Shown: positions 1 to 8,729, counted from the first letter of the stretch. The stretch is DNA of 64,000 nt from Chloroflexota bacterium (GCA_029262735.1 JAJCYY010000100.1:1-64000), one strand, 5' to 3'. Made by a program: numbers and translations. The notes: generated by a model from the sequence alone, not told the origin.

Positions 1-442
1 CGCTCGACAGTCCGGCTGCCAGCGAGGGCGGTAGCGCCGAGAACAGAAGCCAGATCGCCCATGATGCGTTGGAGTGGCCCCACGTTCCAACTTGACCGTC
101 GGACCATGGAAGCGCCGCCGCCCACTCCACGGTGTCGTATCCATCTTCGGCGTCATGCGTCTCAGTGTGATCGCGGAACATCCAGGTGTATTCGCCGTCT
201 GAAGCGTACCGCCCGCGATGGTCCTGCACGACGACTGTGTAGCCACGCGATGCCATTGCCCGAGCATCACTCACGTAGCGAGGCGTCAGCTTGTCGTAGG
301 GAGTGCGGCACAGTAAAACCGGGTATTTGCCACCATCCTGCGGGTGATAGACATCAGCTCGAAGGACAACGCCGTCCCGAGCACGGCATTCCATGTTTGA
401 TTCGGCGATAACCGGCTTATTGTCTCCATACGTCACGACCAT
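1..442 (-). CDS. CocE/NonD family hydrolase, N-terminal part (cut by window edge)
   Basis: An open frame starts at an ATG at 442 and runs off the left edge, giving about 147 residues. It opens with a beta-sandwich-like stretch (MECRARDGVVLRADVYHP), followed by PVLLCRTPYDK, ASRGYTVVVQDHRGRY and DGYDTVEWAAALPWSDGQVG, then GTWGHSNASW. These are the familiar landmarks of the X-Pro dipeptidyl-peptidase/cocaine-esterase (S15) alpha/beta hydrolases. The GHSNAS segment is where the nucleophilic serine sits. The acid and histidine of the triad lie beyond the edge. The family cleaves acyl esters or amides; the substrate cannot be told. The gene lies 46 bp downstream of the metallo-hydrolase at 489-1382 on the same strand and is probably co-transcribed with it. 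The family call is firm, the substrate unknown. Confidence 0.85.
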   Translation of the reverse strand, partial: MVVTYGDNKPVIAESNMECRARDGVVLRADVYHPQDGGKYPVLLCRTPYDKLTPRYVSDARAMASRGYTVVVQDHRGRYASDGEYTWMFRDHTETHDAEDGYDTVEWAAALPWSDGQVGTWGHSNASWAIWLLFSALPPSLAAGLSS

Positions 443-488
443 GCGAACTCTCCGAGTTTTTAGTGTCTTTACCCGCTGCAATCATGGC

Positions 489-1382
489 TCACTTCGGCCA
501 CGGCACCTTCATCAACTCTTCACCCCAGACGATGCGACCGTTCCAGGATTCCTGCGCCTCGATCTCGCGCGGGCCCTTCATCTCCGTCGTGTTCAGCCGT
601 GCGCCAACATGCACCATCACGAGCTGCTTCACGCCTGCCTCGGCGGCGGTCTCAGCGGCGCCACGTACAGAGCAACTTGCAGCAGCATGCTCATTCCCGT
701 CCATGCGATCGTGCGACTCCCAGCACATCATCATCAACACGTCAGCGCCCATAGCGAGTTCAGTCACTGAATCGCACGGTCTTGTATCACCGGTGAGGAC
801 CACGCTGCCTTCATCCGAATCGAGCCTGTAGGCCAGTGAATCCAGGTACGGCTGAACGTGCTCGGCTGGCGCTGCAGTCACCTGCCAGCTCGCACCTGCC
901 TTGATTAGCCCCGGCTCCATGTCTTTCGGCGTGACAAACGGCTTGTGGCGCGGCAGCTTCCCACCTCTGTCAGCAAACGTTATCTGCGACGCCGGGTGAT
1001 GGACGCGAGCAAGCCAATCGTGCGCGAAAAGACCGGTGTCTTCATCGATGATGCCGTTAGTGAACTTCTCGGTCAGCAACGGCCCGTAAACCTCCAACTC
1101 TCTGTCCACGGGAACGTTCTGGTCCCACCGGGTCAGGATGAAGGTCGGGAAATCGGCGTCATGGTCGAAGTGATGGTGTGTGAAGAAGACTTTGTCGATC
1201 TCGGTTGGAGAGATTCCGGCTTTAACGAGCTTCCATGTGGTTGCGGGACCGCAGTCGAACAGCAGCTTCTCACCGGCCACGTCAATGACGAATGACGAGC
1301 CGAACCTGTCTGGCAGCGGAGTCGGCGTTCCACAGCCGATGATGGTGACCTCTGGCGGACCGGCAATATTCTTCGCGCCCAC
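489..1382 (-). CDS. Metallo-beta-lactamase-fold hydrolase (RNase Z-like family)
   Basis: A 297-residue protein starts at a GTG preceded by AAGGAG eight bases upstream. The N-terminus has the beta strand and turn typical of RNase Z-like MBL proteins (VTIIGCGTPTPLPDRFGSS). The zinc motif HxHxDH is at about residues 69-74 (H69, H71, D73, H74). Further ligands are likely in AAPAEH, TGDTRPC (Asp) and VMVHVG (His). It carries no RNase Z exosite arm that I can recognise, so it is more likely a metabolic hydrolase such as an arylsulfatase- or lactonase-like enzyme than a tRNA maturase. Its neighbour is a CocE-type hydrolase, which suggests a small catabolic operon. Confidence 0.82.
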   Translation of the reverse strand: MGAKNIAGPPEVTIIGCGTPTPLPDRFGSSFVIDVAGEKLLFDCGPATTWKLVKAGISPTEIDKVFFTHHHFDHDADFPTFILTRWDQNVPVDRELEVYGPLLTEKFTNGIIDEDTGLFAHDWLARVHHPASQITFADRGGKLPRHKPFVTPKDMEPGLIKAGASWQVTAAPAEHVQPYLDSLAYRLDSDEGSVVLTGDTRPCDSVTELAMGADVLMMMCWESHDRMDGNEHAAASCSVRGAAETAAEAGVKQLVMVHVGARLNTTEMKGPREIEAQESWNGRIVWGEELMKVPWPK

Positions 1383-1622
1383 AAGCGTTCTCCTTGTTAG
1401 TGACAGAGGCGCGAGATTAGCAGAGCGCTGCAGGCTGAAACAGGGGCAGCTAGCTTCATTGGAGATTTCAGGCGGAATTCAAATATCGGACACTGGGCAG
1501 GCCGACTATCCCCGCAGAGTGACAATGTGTGTTCGCAGGCGTAAGTTTTCGGTGTGTGTCAACGCGGCGCATAATCGCGAATATCGCAACCCGGCCGTCT
1601 TCACAGGTCATCGGAGCACGCA

Positions 1623-2756
1623 ATGCCAGCATCAACACGAATCGAAAAAGTAGAGACCATCCTCTGGGATCGTTGGCTGCTGATTAAGATCCACTGTGAG
1701 GACGGAACGGTCGGCATTGGCGAGGGTGGCGTCCACGGATGGCAGCGGCCCACAAAGACGATGATCGAGACGATGGCCGTCTACCTTGAGGGTAAGGATC
1801 CTAACCAGATTGAGCACCACTATCAGTGGTTGTACCGCTCATCCCACTTCATGGGCTCAGTTGTCCAGGGGGCGCTCTCCGCTATCGACATCGCTCTCTG
1901 GGACATCAAGGGAAAGCGGCTCGATGTTCCGATCTATGACCTTATGGGAGGTAAAACCCGCGACCGCGTTCGATGCTACATGCACGTCGGCGGGGAGACC
2001 AAGGACGAACTGGTGGCGGACGCCATAAAGCGCGCCGGGGAGGGCTTTACAGCCGTTCGCTTCACCCCTTTCACTAAGGATTACTATCTGCACAAGTCGT
2101 ATTCAGAATGGGCTGACGAAGCAGTTGAGCGAGTAGGAGCGGTAAAAGAGGCCGTTGGCAAGGGCGTGGACATCTGCGTCGAGATTCACCGACAGATGAA
2201 TCCGGCAGAATCGATCTGGCTTGGACGCCGGTTAGAGCAGTTCAACCCATTTTTCTACGAGGACCCGATGCTGCCTGACAGCCCGGCGATCATGGCCGAG
2301 GTGAAAGAGCAGTGCAACATCCCGATTGCGACGGGCGAGCGGTTCTCATCAATATTCGAGTATCAACAGCTTCTCGACGCAAGAGCGACCTCTTACATCA
2401 GACCGGACCTGTGCATCTGCGGTGGTCTCTCCGGCTGCAAGAAAGTAGCGGCAATGGCTGAGGCGCACCACGTAAAGGTGATTCCTCACAACCCGTTGTC
2501 GCCGGTTAGCACAGCGGCCTGCATACAGCTGGACGCCTGCATCCCGAACTTCGCGCTGCAGGAATACACAGGTGAATCTGAGCCACCGAAAAGCGATCTG
2601 CTGGTTACGCCTCTGGAGCTCAAGGACGGCTACCTGACCGTTCCGGAAGGCCCTGGACTGGGAATCGAGCTAAACGAGGCCGCCCTGGCACGACCGGAGA
2701 GCCCGAAAGTCCTCGACACGCCGATTGGGTTCGACGGCTCTGTGCAGGACCGCTAA
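1623..2756 (+). CDS. Enolase-superfamily dehydratase (mandelate racemase/galactonate dehydratase-like)
   Basis: 377 residues; the ATG is preceded by GGAG six bases upstream. The protein has the N-terminal capping domain and C-terminal barrel of the mandelate racemase/muconate lactonizing group. Barrel landmarks: VEIHRQ (E187, H189), FYEDPM (E213), ATGERF (E239), ICGGLSG (about 265-271) and PHNPLSP (H289). These align with the metal ligands and catalytic histidines of galactonate dehydratase (DFHGR, FIEEP, GERMFSR, PHCPLGP in the enterobacterial enzyme). The first metal ligand is Glu here, where the classical enzyme has Asp. Most likely it dehydrates an acid sugar; the substrate is not resolved. 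Enolase paralogues are known to be numerous in some marine Chloroflexota. It appears to be monocistronic. Confidence 0.85.
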   Translation: MPASTRIEKVETILWDRWLLIKIHCEDGTVGIGEGGVHGWQRPTKTMIETMAVYLEGKDPNQIEHHYQWLYRSSHFMGSVVQGALSAIDIALWDIKGKRLDVPIYDLMGGKTRDRVRCYMHVGGETKDELVADAIKRAGEGFTAVRFTPFTKDYYLHKSYSEWADEAVERVGAVKEAVGKGVDICVEIHRQMNPAESIWLGRRLEQFNPFFYEDPMLPDSPAIMAEVKEQCNIPIATGERFSSIFEYQQLLDARATSYIRPDLCICGGLSGCKKVAAMAEAHHVKVIPHNPLSPVSTAACIQLDACIPNFALQEYTGESEPPKSDLLVTPLELKDGYLTVPEGPGLGIELNEAALARPESPKVLDTPIGFDGSVQDR

Positions 2757-3045
2757 CCGGTCAGTTCGACCCTACTTTGATCGACAGACTCCGGCCGGTC
2801 CGGTGCGTTTCATAGCGCCCTCAAACATGGTCGGCGAGCTTCCACGAAATTCGCATCGGCAACTACGACACCCGCAATACACACCGTAAACCTGCCGTGT
2901 GCTAACCCAATTTGTGGGTTGGCCTGACTACGTTGAGTTCAATTCATGCTCAAGCTGGACAACGTATCCATGGTTCGTGGGCGCGCGGTCACTCTTAAAG
3001 CAGAACTAGCTCCGAGTCGAATTGGACTCCAAAAGGTTGCCGGGA
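2757..3045. other. Intergenic region with one weak hairpin
   Basis: No gene is visible between the enolase and the first lipoprotein. At 2902-2922 there is an inverted repeat (CTAACCCA ... TGGGTTGG, loop of about five bases, one G-T pair). It could form a short hairpin but has no T-tract, so it is only a possible terminator or processing site for the enolase transcript. The promoter of the lipoprotein should also lie here; I see no convincing -35/-10 pair. Confidence 0.3.
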
Positions 3046-4506
3046 ATGAAGTCGATCGTTAAACGATTCGTTGTTGCGAGTGCGCCGCTGGTCCTGATGG
3101 TTGTGATTGCGTGCACAGGATCTGCTGAAGGCAGAACACCACCTACGATCTCACCGGATGTGTTCGCGCCAATCCCGACTCCCCGCCCGTTTGGCCAAAC
3201 GCCAACTCCGACCGCTACGCCGTTTATTCTTACGGTGCCGACCGTTGCTATTGCAACACCGATAGTCGTAGCTACCGCTGAACCGACAGCGACGCCGTCC
3301 GCAACGGTCGGCGCGCCTGGACCTGAGCCTACGGCCCTGCCAACCGTACCTCCAGCTCCCACGGCAACGGCTGCGCCAACTGTAGTGCCAACGCAGATAC
3401 CCGAGTCCACCGCAACCCCGGTGACGACTGCTGAGCCAACATCTACTCCCGAGCCAACCGCAACGCCTACAGTGACGCCGGTTCCTGTTGCGCCGGGGGG
3501 CGTCGTCCTCGCGTTCGACCAAAGATCTATCGTTCTGGATCCAGCCCTGATCCCTCCTCAGTCAATCGCCGCCGGAGTTGAAGCGGCAGATTTCTCGGTT
3601 GCAGCCACATTCGGTAATCCCGTCAGTTCGACATTTCGTCCATACAGCCATGGCGTGAAGTTCCGTGAGTCTGCGGGTACCTACCAGGCAGTAACAATCA
3701 ACAGCATCGGGCTGGTTCGATATATTGTCGGAACCGTTGGGGCCGAAGGGGAACAGGACACGTTCAACGAGGTGATCGCCTTTGGCATCACAGGGCTGGA
3801 TACGAGTGTGTCCGGTTCAAATTCACTTCACCTGACAGTTATTGACGATAGAGCATGGCTGTTCGTCAACGACGTTTTTGTTACGCAGTTCACGGTGTCC
3901 GGCGCCGGTATAGCGGCTGACATTGAACTTGTCGCCGAGCTTGAAAATGAGACACAGATCGGCGGGGCAGCCACCGAACTCACAAACGTTGAGGTGAGAG
4001 TCGGAGAAACAGCCGGATTCATCGTCAGCGGCGCTCTTACGAAGGAACTCGACGAAATCTCCCGGACACAGCAAACTGGACCAATACGTGACTCGGTCGT
4101 TGAAGCCGAGTTCGTCTCGCCATTCCAGCGTTTTCTGGGCAAGTGGAGCGTTGGATTCGAGTTCGTCGACCCTGTGACCGGATCTTCGAACTGGATACTG
4201 ATAAATAACACACAACGGTGGAAGCATGTTCGCCAGACAGGCACTTCTGGTGAGTTAGTGGAAATCGACACCGGCACTGCGCCAGGGATTCTACGCGGAC
4301 ACCTCGACGTTAACCGACTGATGGTGCTCGCCAGGAACGGCGTCAACGAGTTGTACATTAACGGCATTCGGACTGCGACGATCAACATTGACCCGGGCGA
4401 GCTACCGGCCCAGATCTCTGCTATCGCAGGATTTTCTCCTACGGACCAAAAGCCTGGTATTCCTACTCAATTCACCAACTACACGGTGTGGTCGTTTGGC
4501 AGCTGA
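3046..4506 (+). CDS. Lipoprotein with Thr/Pro-rich linker and repeated beta domain
   Basis: Read from the ATG at 3046, with AAAGG about ten bases upstream; an in-frame TTG at 3022 would add eight residues. The 486-residue product has a lysine/arginine start, a hydrophobic stretch and a lipobox ending at C23 (MVVIAC). A low-complexity Thr/Pro/Ala linker follows at about residues 35-150, typical of surface lipoproteins in Chloroflexota. The rest is beta-rich, with two similar halves, each holding a motif of the type YGVKFRE or SNWILINNTQRWKHVR and a segment such as LYINGIRTATI. This resembles laminin-G/concanavalin-like sandwich domains, but I cannot assign a family. It is paralogous to the next gene. 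Probably an outer-surface binding protein; the ligand is unknown. Confidence 0.75.
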   Translation: MKSIVKRFVVASAPLVLMVVIACTGSAEGRTPPTISPDVFAPIPTPRPFGQTPTPTATPFILTVPTVAIATPIVVATAEPTATPSATVGAPGPEPTALPTVPPAPTATAAPTVVPTQIPESTATPVTTAEPTSTPEPTATPTVTPVPVAPGGVVLAFDQRSIVLDPALIPPQSIAAGVEAADFSVAATFGNPVSSTFRPYSHGVKFRESAGTYQAVTINSIGLVRYIVGTVGAEGEQDTFNEVIAFGITGLDTSVSGSNSLHLTVIDDRAWLFVNDVFVTQFTVSGAGIAADIELVAELENETQIGGAATELTNVEVRVGETAGFIVSGALTKELDEISRTQQTGPIRDSVVEAEFVSPFQRFLGKWSVGFEFVDPVTGSSNWILINNTQRWKHVRQTGTSGELVEIDTGTAPGILRGHLDVNRLMVLARNGVNELYINGIRTATINIDPGELPAQISAIAGFSPTDQKPGIPTQFTNYTVWSFGS

Positions 4507-4588
4507 GCTCTCGATCTTCTTTTGCAGACTATGGTCCTCATCATCTTCTCAAACGGACTAGAATTCGCCGGTCAGACAGGTTGGACAG

Positions 4589-5974
4589 GTGGCTTACCAG
4601 GGGAATAGTGGGCGTTTGCTGTTTTCACCAGTCCATAGAAGGTTTTTAGCAGCAACGTTGTTATTTGCGGCAGTTGTTCCGGTCGCTTGTGGATCTGCAA
4701 ACAACGAATCGGGACCACCAACGCCAACGCCGACCCCGCTCGCCTCTGAACGGGCCATCACAGCCATAGCAACCATCCCGCCAACACCCGTTCTCGATCC
4801 GTCAGCACGGCAGACGCCTACATCAACCGCTCCAGCGCCAACAGCGTCTTCGACAGAAGCACGCACAACGCCGACCGTACTCGCTTCTCCGAGTACTCCT
4901 GTCGCATCATCAGTGCCGCAACCAACAGCGACACCGACTGAGGTTCCGGCCCCGACTGCTACACCCATGTTGATCGAAAGCGGCAGAGAGCTGGTGAACG
5001 AGGAGCGCGGTGTTCTGCAGCTGCAACCAGGGGTTGGAAGAGCCGTGCAGTATTCACCGGGTGCTATAGCTGCGAACTTCCGAATCAGGGTTTCATTTAC
5101 CAATCCGTTTCATCCAGCTTTTTCGCCCTGGGACTACGGCGTTAAGTTCAGGGATGATGGTCAGACTTTCCAGATGTTTGTGTTCAACCACGAAGGCGTC
5201 TTGAGCTATATCAAAGGAGACGGAACGGATCTGCAGACTGTGAGCGAAATCTCGGTCCAATCCCTGCGAACCTCTGGTGGAGCTCGAAACGACATCACAC
5301 TACTGGTGGTAGAAACCCGGGCATTCGTATTGTTGGACGAGCTCCTTATTGGGATCTACCAGGTTGGTGATCCGGAGAGGAGCGGAGAGGTTTCAATAGT
5401 CACCGACGTATTCAACCAGACCACGGTGGTTGGAGCCCATACCGAGTTCCTGGATCTGGCAATCAACAGCGCCGGGATGGTCGCTCATAGCTCGTCCGGA
5501 GAACTGGTGAGGGGTCAGCCTGACGAGCCAGCTGTGGGGCCTTTGAGTTTGCCGACCTCAGCGGGATACTCCCGCGTGGTCCTGTTGTCGCCGACTTATG
5601 CCTTTTCGGGTGACTACAGTTACGGGTTCCTGTTCAGGTCGGATGAAATCCGCTCCAGTAACTGGCTCGTTCTTGACGATTCAAAAAATTGGCGACACCT
5701 CAGACGCTCTGATTCAGGCGCTGAGTTCATATTTGCGAACGGGACGGCGGAACTGCTTGATACTTCCGCAGGCGGTGAAAATGTGCTTGAGTTCCTGAGT
5801 ACGGGGCAGGAAAACAAAATTTACCTCAACGGCGAATTCTTGACGAATATTGGCGTTCTCCCTGAGGATCTGCCCTTCTCTATCGCCCCGATAGCCGCGT
5901 TCAATCCGGACCACCAGACAGGCGGGCTTGCGACTGAGTACAGGGACTTCGTTGTCTGGTCGGTAGCTGAATAG
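4589..5974 (+). CDS. Lipoprotein paralogous to the preceding gene
   Basis: 461 residues from a GTG start (CAGG lies about nine bases upstream; no ATG is available nearby). The signal sequence ends in a lipobox-like VPVAC with C34. A Thr/Pro/Ala linker follows at about residues 40-130. The beta-rich C-terminal part shares landmarks with its upstream neighbour: YGVKFRDDGQTFQ, SNWLVLDDSKNWRHLRRS, KIYLNGEFLT and an ending VWSVAE against VWSFGS. The pair is best explained by tandem duplication followed by divergence. The gap between the genes is 82 bp, so they may be one transcript. The function is unknown; it is likely anchored to the outside of the cell membrane. Confidence 0.75.
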   Translation: MAYQGNSGRLLFSPVHRRFLAATLLFAAVVPVACGSANNESGPPTPTPTPLASERAITAIATIPPTPVLDPSARQTPTSTAPAPTASSTEARTTPTVLASPSTPVASSVPQPTATPTEVPAPTATPMLIESGRELVNEERGVLQLQPGVGRAVQYSPGAIAANFRIRVSFTNPFHPAFSPWDYGVKFRDDGQTFQMFVFNHEGVLSYIKGDGTDLQTVSEISVQSLRTSGGARNDITLLVVETRAFVLLDELLIGIYQVGDPERSGEVSIVTDVFNQTTVVGAHTEFLDLAINSAGMVAHSSSGELVRGQPDEPAVGPLSLPTSAGYSRVVLLSPTYAFSGDYSYGFLFRSDEIRSSNWLVLDDSKNWRHLRRSDSGAEFIFANGTAELLDTSAGGENVLEFLSTGQENKIYLNGEFLTNIGVLPEDLPFSIAPIAAFNPDHQTGGLATEYRDFVVWSVAE

Positions 5975-6258
5975 TCTCGATCAACGCCTGTTCGCGATGA
6001 CTATACGCGCTCCGGCCATGTAAAGGTCGGTGCAACCCCTGGGACTTCCGCGAATCGCATCTGCAGCAGATCAGTCGGCACATCGTCGACCGCCACGCGA
6101 GTCGGGAATATTCTCCAGAGTGGAAGCTAACTTGCCATGCTCCATCTATATGACGCGATCTTGTTGAGAGGCCCGAGATTGCTTTGACACCCGTAGCGTC
6201 TCCGGCCAGGCTGGTCGGGGTTTTGTGAATTCTGCCCTGTCTGCCTCTAGCTCTGTGG

Positions 6259-7236
6259 TCAGTCGTTCAGTGACTGCGCGTAGGCAAGCAGATCGGTGAG
6301 GTCCTGGTTCGTCCAGCCTCTTGTTGAAACCGCTGGCATTGCACTCTCTCCGGGTTGCCCGTAGAGGCTCTTGTGCAGGAACTCCCACGGATTCCCAGTC
6401 GCTATGTCACCGATGTATGTCGGCGACGATTCCGAACCGAAGTTGATTCCTTTTCCATCGTCACCGTGACAACTGGAGCACGTCCTTGAATAGCGCGTCT
6501 GTCCGTTTGCCAGCACCGGGATGCCTCGAGGCAACTTAGTTTCGTAGTCGATCAGGTCCGAGTAGTTCTTCAAACCGCCGTGCAGGAACGTTGCAAGGGC
6601 GTTCAGGTTCGAACGCGAAATATCGAACCGGAAATCGTGATCTGAGTTGAATCCACCTTTCAGAACCGCAACTATGTCCTCGACACTCAACGAATTACCG
6701 GTTTTCATAACGCCGGTAAATCCAGTGAAGTGCGAGCCGGACCCGTATGCTCCCCCTGCACCTTTGTAGTCCCAGCCGTGGCACTCTTTGCAGCGGTATG
6801 TACCGGGTCCTTCGCGTGTGTTCGTTGATTGTGTTGCCCAGAGTGGGTGATCACCGGGCAGAGCTTCAATCCCGGTCTCGCTCATCCAGTTATCGTATAT
6901 TCGGCCGCCCGCCGCGATCAGGTCGACGTCACCTGGCGCTCCTTGATTCGCAGAGAGCGCTTCTGCGATCAATGCCTCAATAGATTCCGCAGAAATGCCC
7001 GGTCCTGCTGGACCCTGGGATCCTGCGGCGCCCTGGAGACCCACCGCGCCTGCACCACCCTGTTGACCGCCTGGACCGACATCCCCGGGAGGGCCAGGAA
7101 CTCCGATCGGGCCTCGCTCCCCTTCGTCACCGGAGGCACCCTGGCATGCAATTGCCATAACGAGAAAAATGCCGAGAGCCCCGATCACCAGCATACGCAG
7201 CGGCGATGCGAATTTATTCCGCAATGTTCTCTTCAT
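6259..7236 (-). CDS. Collagen-like diheme cytochrome c lipoprotein
   Basis: 325 residues; the ATG has GGAG eight bases upstream. A signal sequence ends at a probable lipid-anchored C31 (VMAIAC). Residues 36-80 form about 15 uninterrupted Gly-X-Y triplets rich in Pro, Ala and Gln, as in bacterial collagen-like proteins. After a helical spacer come two c-type heme sites, CKECH (149-153) and CSSCH (253-257), each followed by GW/GD and KG residues as in class I-like cytochrome domains. The last gene of the leftward nap operon, it starts four bases after the stop of another diheme cytochrome. It probably passes electrons at the outer face of the membrane. The triplet region could form a triple-helical stalk, which would make the cytochrome trimeric; that is inference. 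Confidence 0.83.
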   Translation of the reverse strand: MKRTLRNKFASPLRMLVIGALGIFLVMAIACQGASGDEGERGPIGVPGPPGDVGPGGQQGGAGAVGLQGAAGSQGPAGPGISAESIEALIAEALSANQGAPGDVDLIAAGGRIYDNWMSETGIEALPGDHPLWATQSTNTREGPGTYRCKECHGWDYKGAGGAYGSGSHFTGFTGVMKTGNSLSVEDIVAVLKGGFNSDHDFRFDISRSNLNALATFLHGGLKNYSDLIDYETKLPRGIPVLANGQTRYSRTCSSCHGDDGKGINFGSESSPTYIGDIATGNPWEFLHKSLYGQPGESAMPAVSTRGWTNQDLTDLLAYAQSLND

Positions 7237-7240
7237 TTGT

Positions 7241-8143
7241 TCACTCCAGGTTCAGCAGGAAGAAGATGAGTTCGTCGAGTTCTGCTTCCGACAGTGATAA
7301 GACGTCGTAAGGGTCCATCGCTTCGCTGAATCGGGAATTCGGGTCCCGTTGCGGATCCCGAACGAATTCACGAATCTGCTCGGCGGTCAGGTCTTCAATC
7401 GCTGGACCGCCTGTGTCCCCTTTGGCAAGTTCACCGTGGCAAATATCACAACCAACATCCAGGAACAGGGTTCTGGCACTGTTGAACCGGGCCACGTCTA
7501 CAGTTGGCGGCGTTGGGACGACAACTGTTGCGGTGGGAGTCACACCCGGAACCGGCGTACCGACCGGTACGGGCGAAGGCGTCGGCAATGGAGCCGCTGT
7601 AGCCGTCGGCTGCGGGAATGGAGTTGCCGTAGACCTGGCGATTGGTTCGGGAGTCGGAGTCGCCTCGGGACGCGAAGTGAGATAGGCGACTATGAGGTCG
7701 AGTTCAGGGCCGATCAGGTGCGCGTCATCGTAGCCGGGCATAGTCTTCGGCCCTTTGCGCACAAGGTTGCCGATTCTTCGTTCCGAACTGCCGTTGATGG
7801 AAGGGCCCACAGATGTCCCGGCACCGTCTGTACCGTGGCAGCTGGCACAGCCATAACCAACGTAGGCCGCGTAGCCTGGGAATTCTGATTCGCGCGCCGC
7901 GGCGGACGGTACCCAACCATCGGGCCCGTCGGAGAGGTCACCCACAAATGTGACGCCTGTCCTCGTGTAGTCGTCCAATTCCTCGCTTGTGTTCAAGTGT
8001 GTATTCGGGCCGTAATTATCCGTCGCCCACGGCCGAATGGTCGCCTGGAGAACCATTGCCGTAACGGTGACGACGAGGATGACGACACCGATAGCTGGAC
8101 CTATGACTCCCGCATGACGGTTAAGGTTCGAAAGCTTGAACAC
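7241..8143 (-). CDS. Membrane-anchored diheme cytochrome c
   Basis: 300 residues from a GTG start with AAGG upstream. The start overlaps the end of the preceding gene by 23 bases. Residues 14-36 form an N-terminal membrane anchor. The first cytochrome domain has CASCH at 99-103; the second has CDICH at 232-236, after a Thr/Pro linker at about 160-213. Each domain has the downstream Met-containing region expected for an axial ligand (KTMPGY, EAMDPY), so both hemes may be His/Met. It sits between the Ig-like membrane protein and the collagen-like cytochrome, so it is probably an electron carrier between the NrfD-type membrane subunit and the periplasmic reductase. It is not a NapC/NirT homologue. 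Confidence 0.82.
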   Translation of the reverse strand: MFKLSNLNRHAGVIGPAIGVVILVVTVTAMVLQATIRPWATDNYGPNTHLNTSEELDDYTRTGVTFVGDLSDGPDGWVPSAAARESEFPGYAAYVGYGCASCHGTDGAGTSVGPSINGSSERRIGNLVRKGPKTMPGYDDAHLIGPELDLIVAYLTSRPEATPTPEPIARSTATPFPQPTATAAPLPTPSPVPVGTPVPGVTPTATVVVPTPPTVDVARFNSARTLFLDVGCDICHGELAKGDTGGPAIEDLTAEQIREFVRDPQRDPNSRFSEAMDPYDVLSLSEAELDELIFFLLNLE

Positions 8144-8729
8144 TTGAACCTTCCCGTTCTTTTCTTGTTTTGTAGTTCACCCAACCGATGAGCCCGAGTG
8201 ATCCCGTGAAAACAATCCAGACGACGGTAATGAGCCCAGCCGTCAGCCACATGTTCGCCCCGGGAATGCGATAGGGCTTGAACTCCCGGTACACCTGGCC
8301 GTCACTTTCGACCTCCAGCTGTCCGGTAGACGCAATTGGTGCAAAAACATCGTTCCCGGCAAACCGTGCCGTAATGCCGTTGAAGCCCTGGATCCTAGGC
8401 TCAAACTCAATCATCGCCAGCCCGTTTTCATCGGTTATGGCGGTCCCGAGATCAACAGAGTCGCTTACGTTCATGAACTCGACAGCCAGCTCGAAACTAA
8501 TTTCTGCGTCGTACACGGGATTACCGGCAGGATCGATCAGATAGGCGCCGATCGCGATGTGCTCACCGGCAAATGCCGTCTCTTGGAAGCCAATATCAAT
8601 CAGCGGCTCGGGTTGTTGTGCAATTACAGGCGTGGTCCACAGGCCAATTAAAACGAGGCCCAGTACAAACGACGCAAAAGCCAACGCCACGCGTAGCGGT
8701 CGAATCCCGGTATTTGAAAACCCGGTCAC
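8121..8729 (-). CDS. Membrane protein with extracytoplasmic Ig-like domain
   Basis: 202 residues. The GTG start overlaps the stop of the NrfD gene in the four bases GTGA, so translation is coupled. It has a signal peptide (about residues 12-37, ending VIAQQ) and an extracytoplasmic beta-rich domain (about 45-145) with phrases such as DPAGNPVYDAEISFEL, TDENGLAMIEF and GITARFAGND that fit a bacterial Ig-like fold. One C-terminal membrane helix (about 160-185) and a short basic tail follow. No cofactor ligands are evident. Its fixed place in the middle of the nap operon suggests a structural or docking subunit of the membrane module. I do not recognise a named family. Confidence 0.7.
   Translation of the reverse strand: MTGFSNTGIRPLRVALAFASFVLGLVLIGLWTTPVIAQQPEPLIDIGFQETAFAGEHIAIGAYLIDPAGNPVYDAEISFELAVEFMNVSDSVDLGTAITDENGLAMIEFEPRIQGFNGITARFAGNDVFAPIASTGQLEVESDGQVYREFKPYRIPGANMWLTAGLITVVWIVFTGSLGLIGWVNYKTRKEREGSSVQAFEP

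Noticed and set aside
3006-3410. Gly/Val/Ala-rich minus-strand frame (also 4594-5103)
   Set aside because: Antisense to the Thr/Pro linkers of the lipoproteins; low-complexity shadow.
3130-3500. Short repeated sequence that might look like a CRISPR array or tandem repeat
   Set aside because: The repetition comes from Thr/Pro codons in a coding linker, with no fixed repeat or spacer length.
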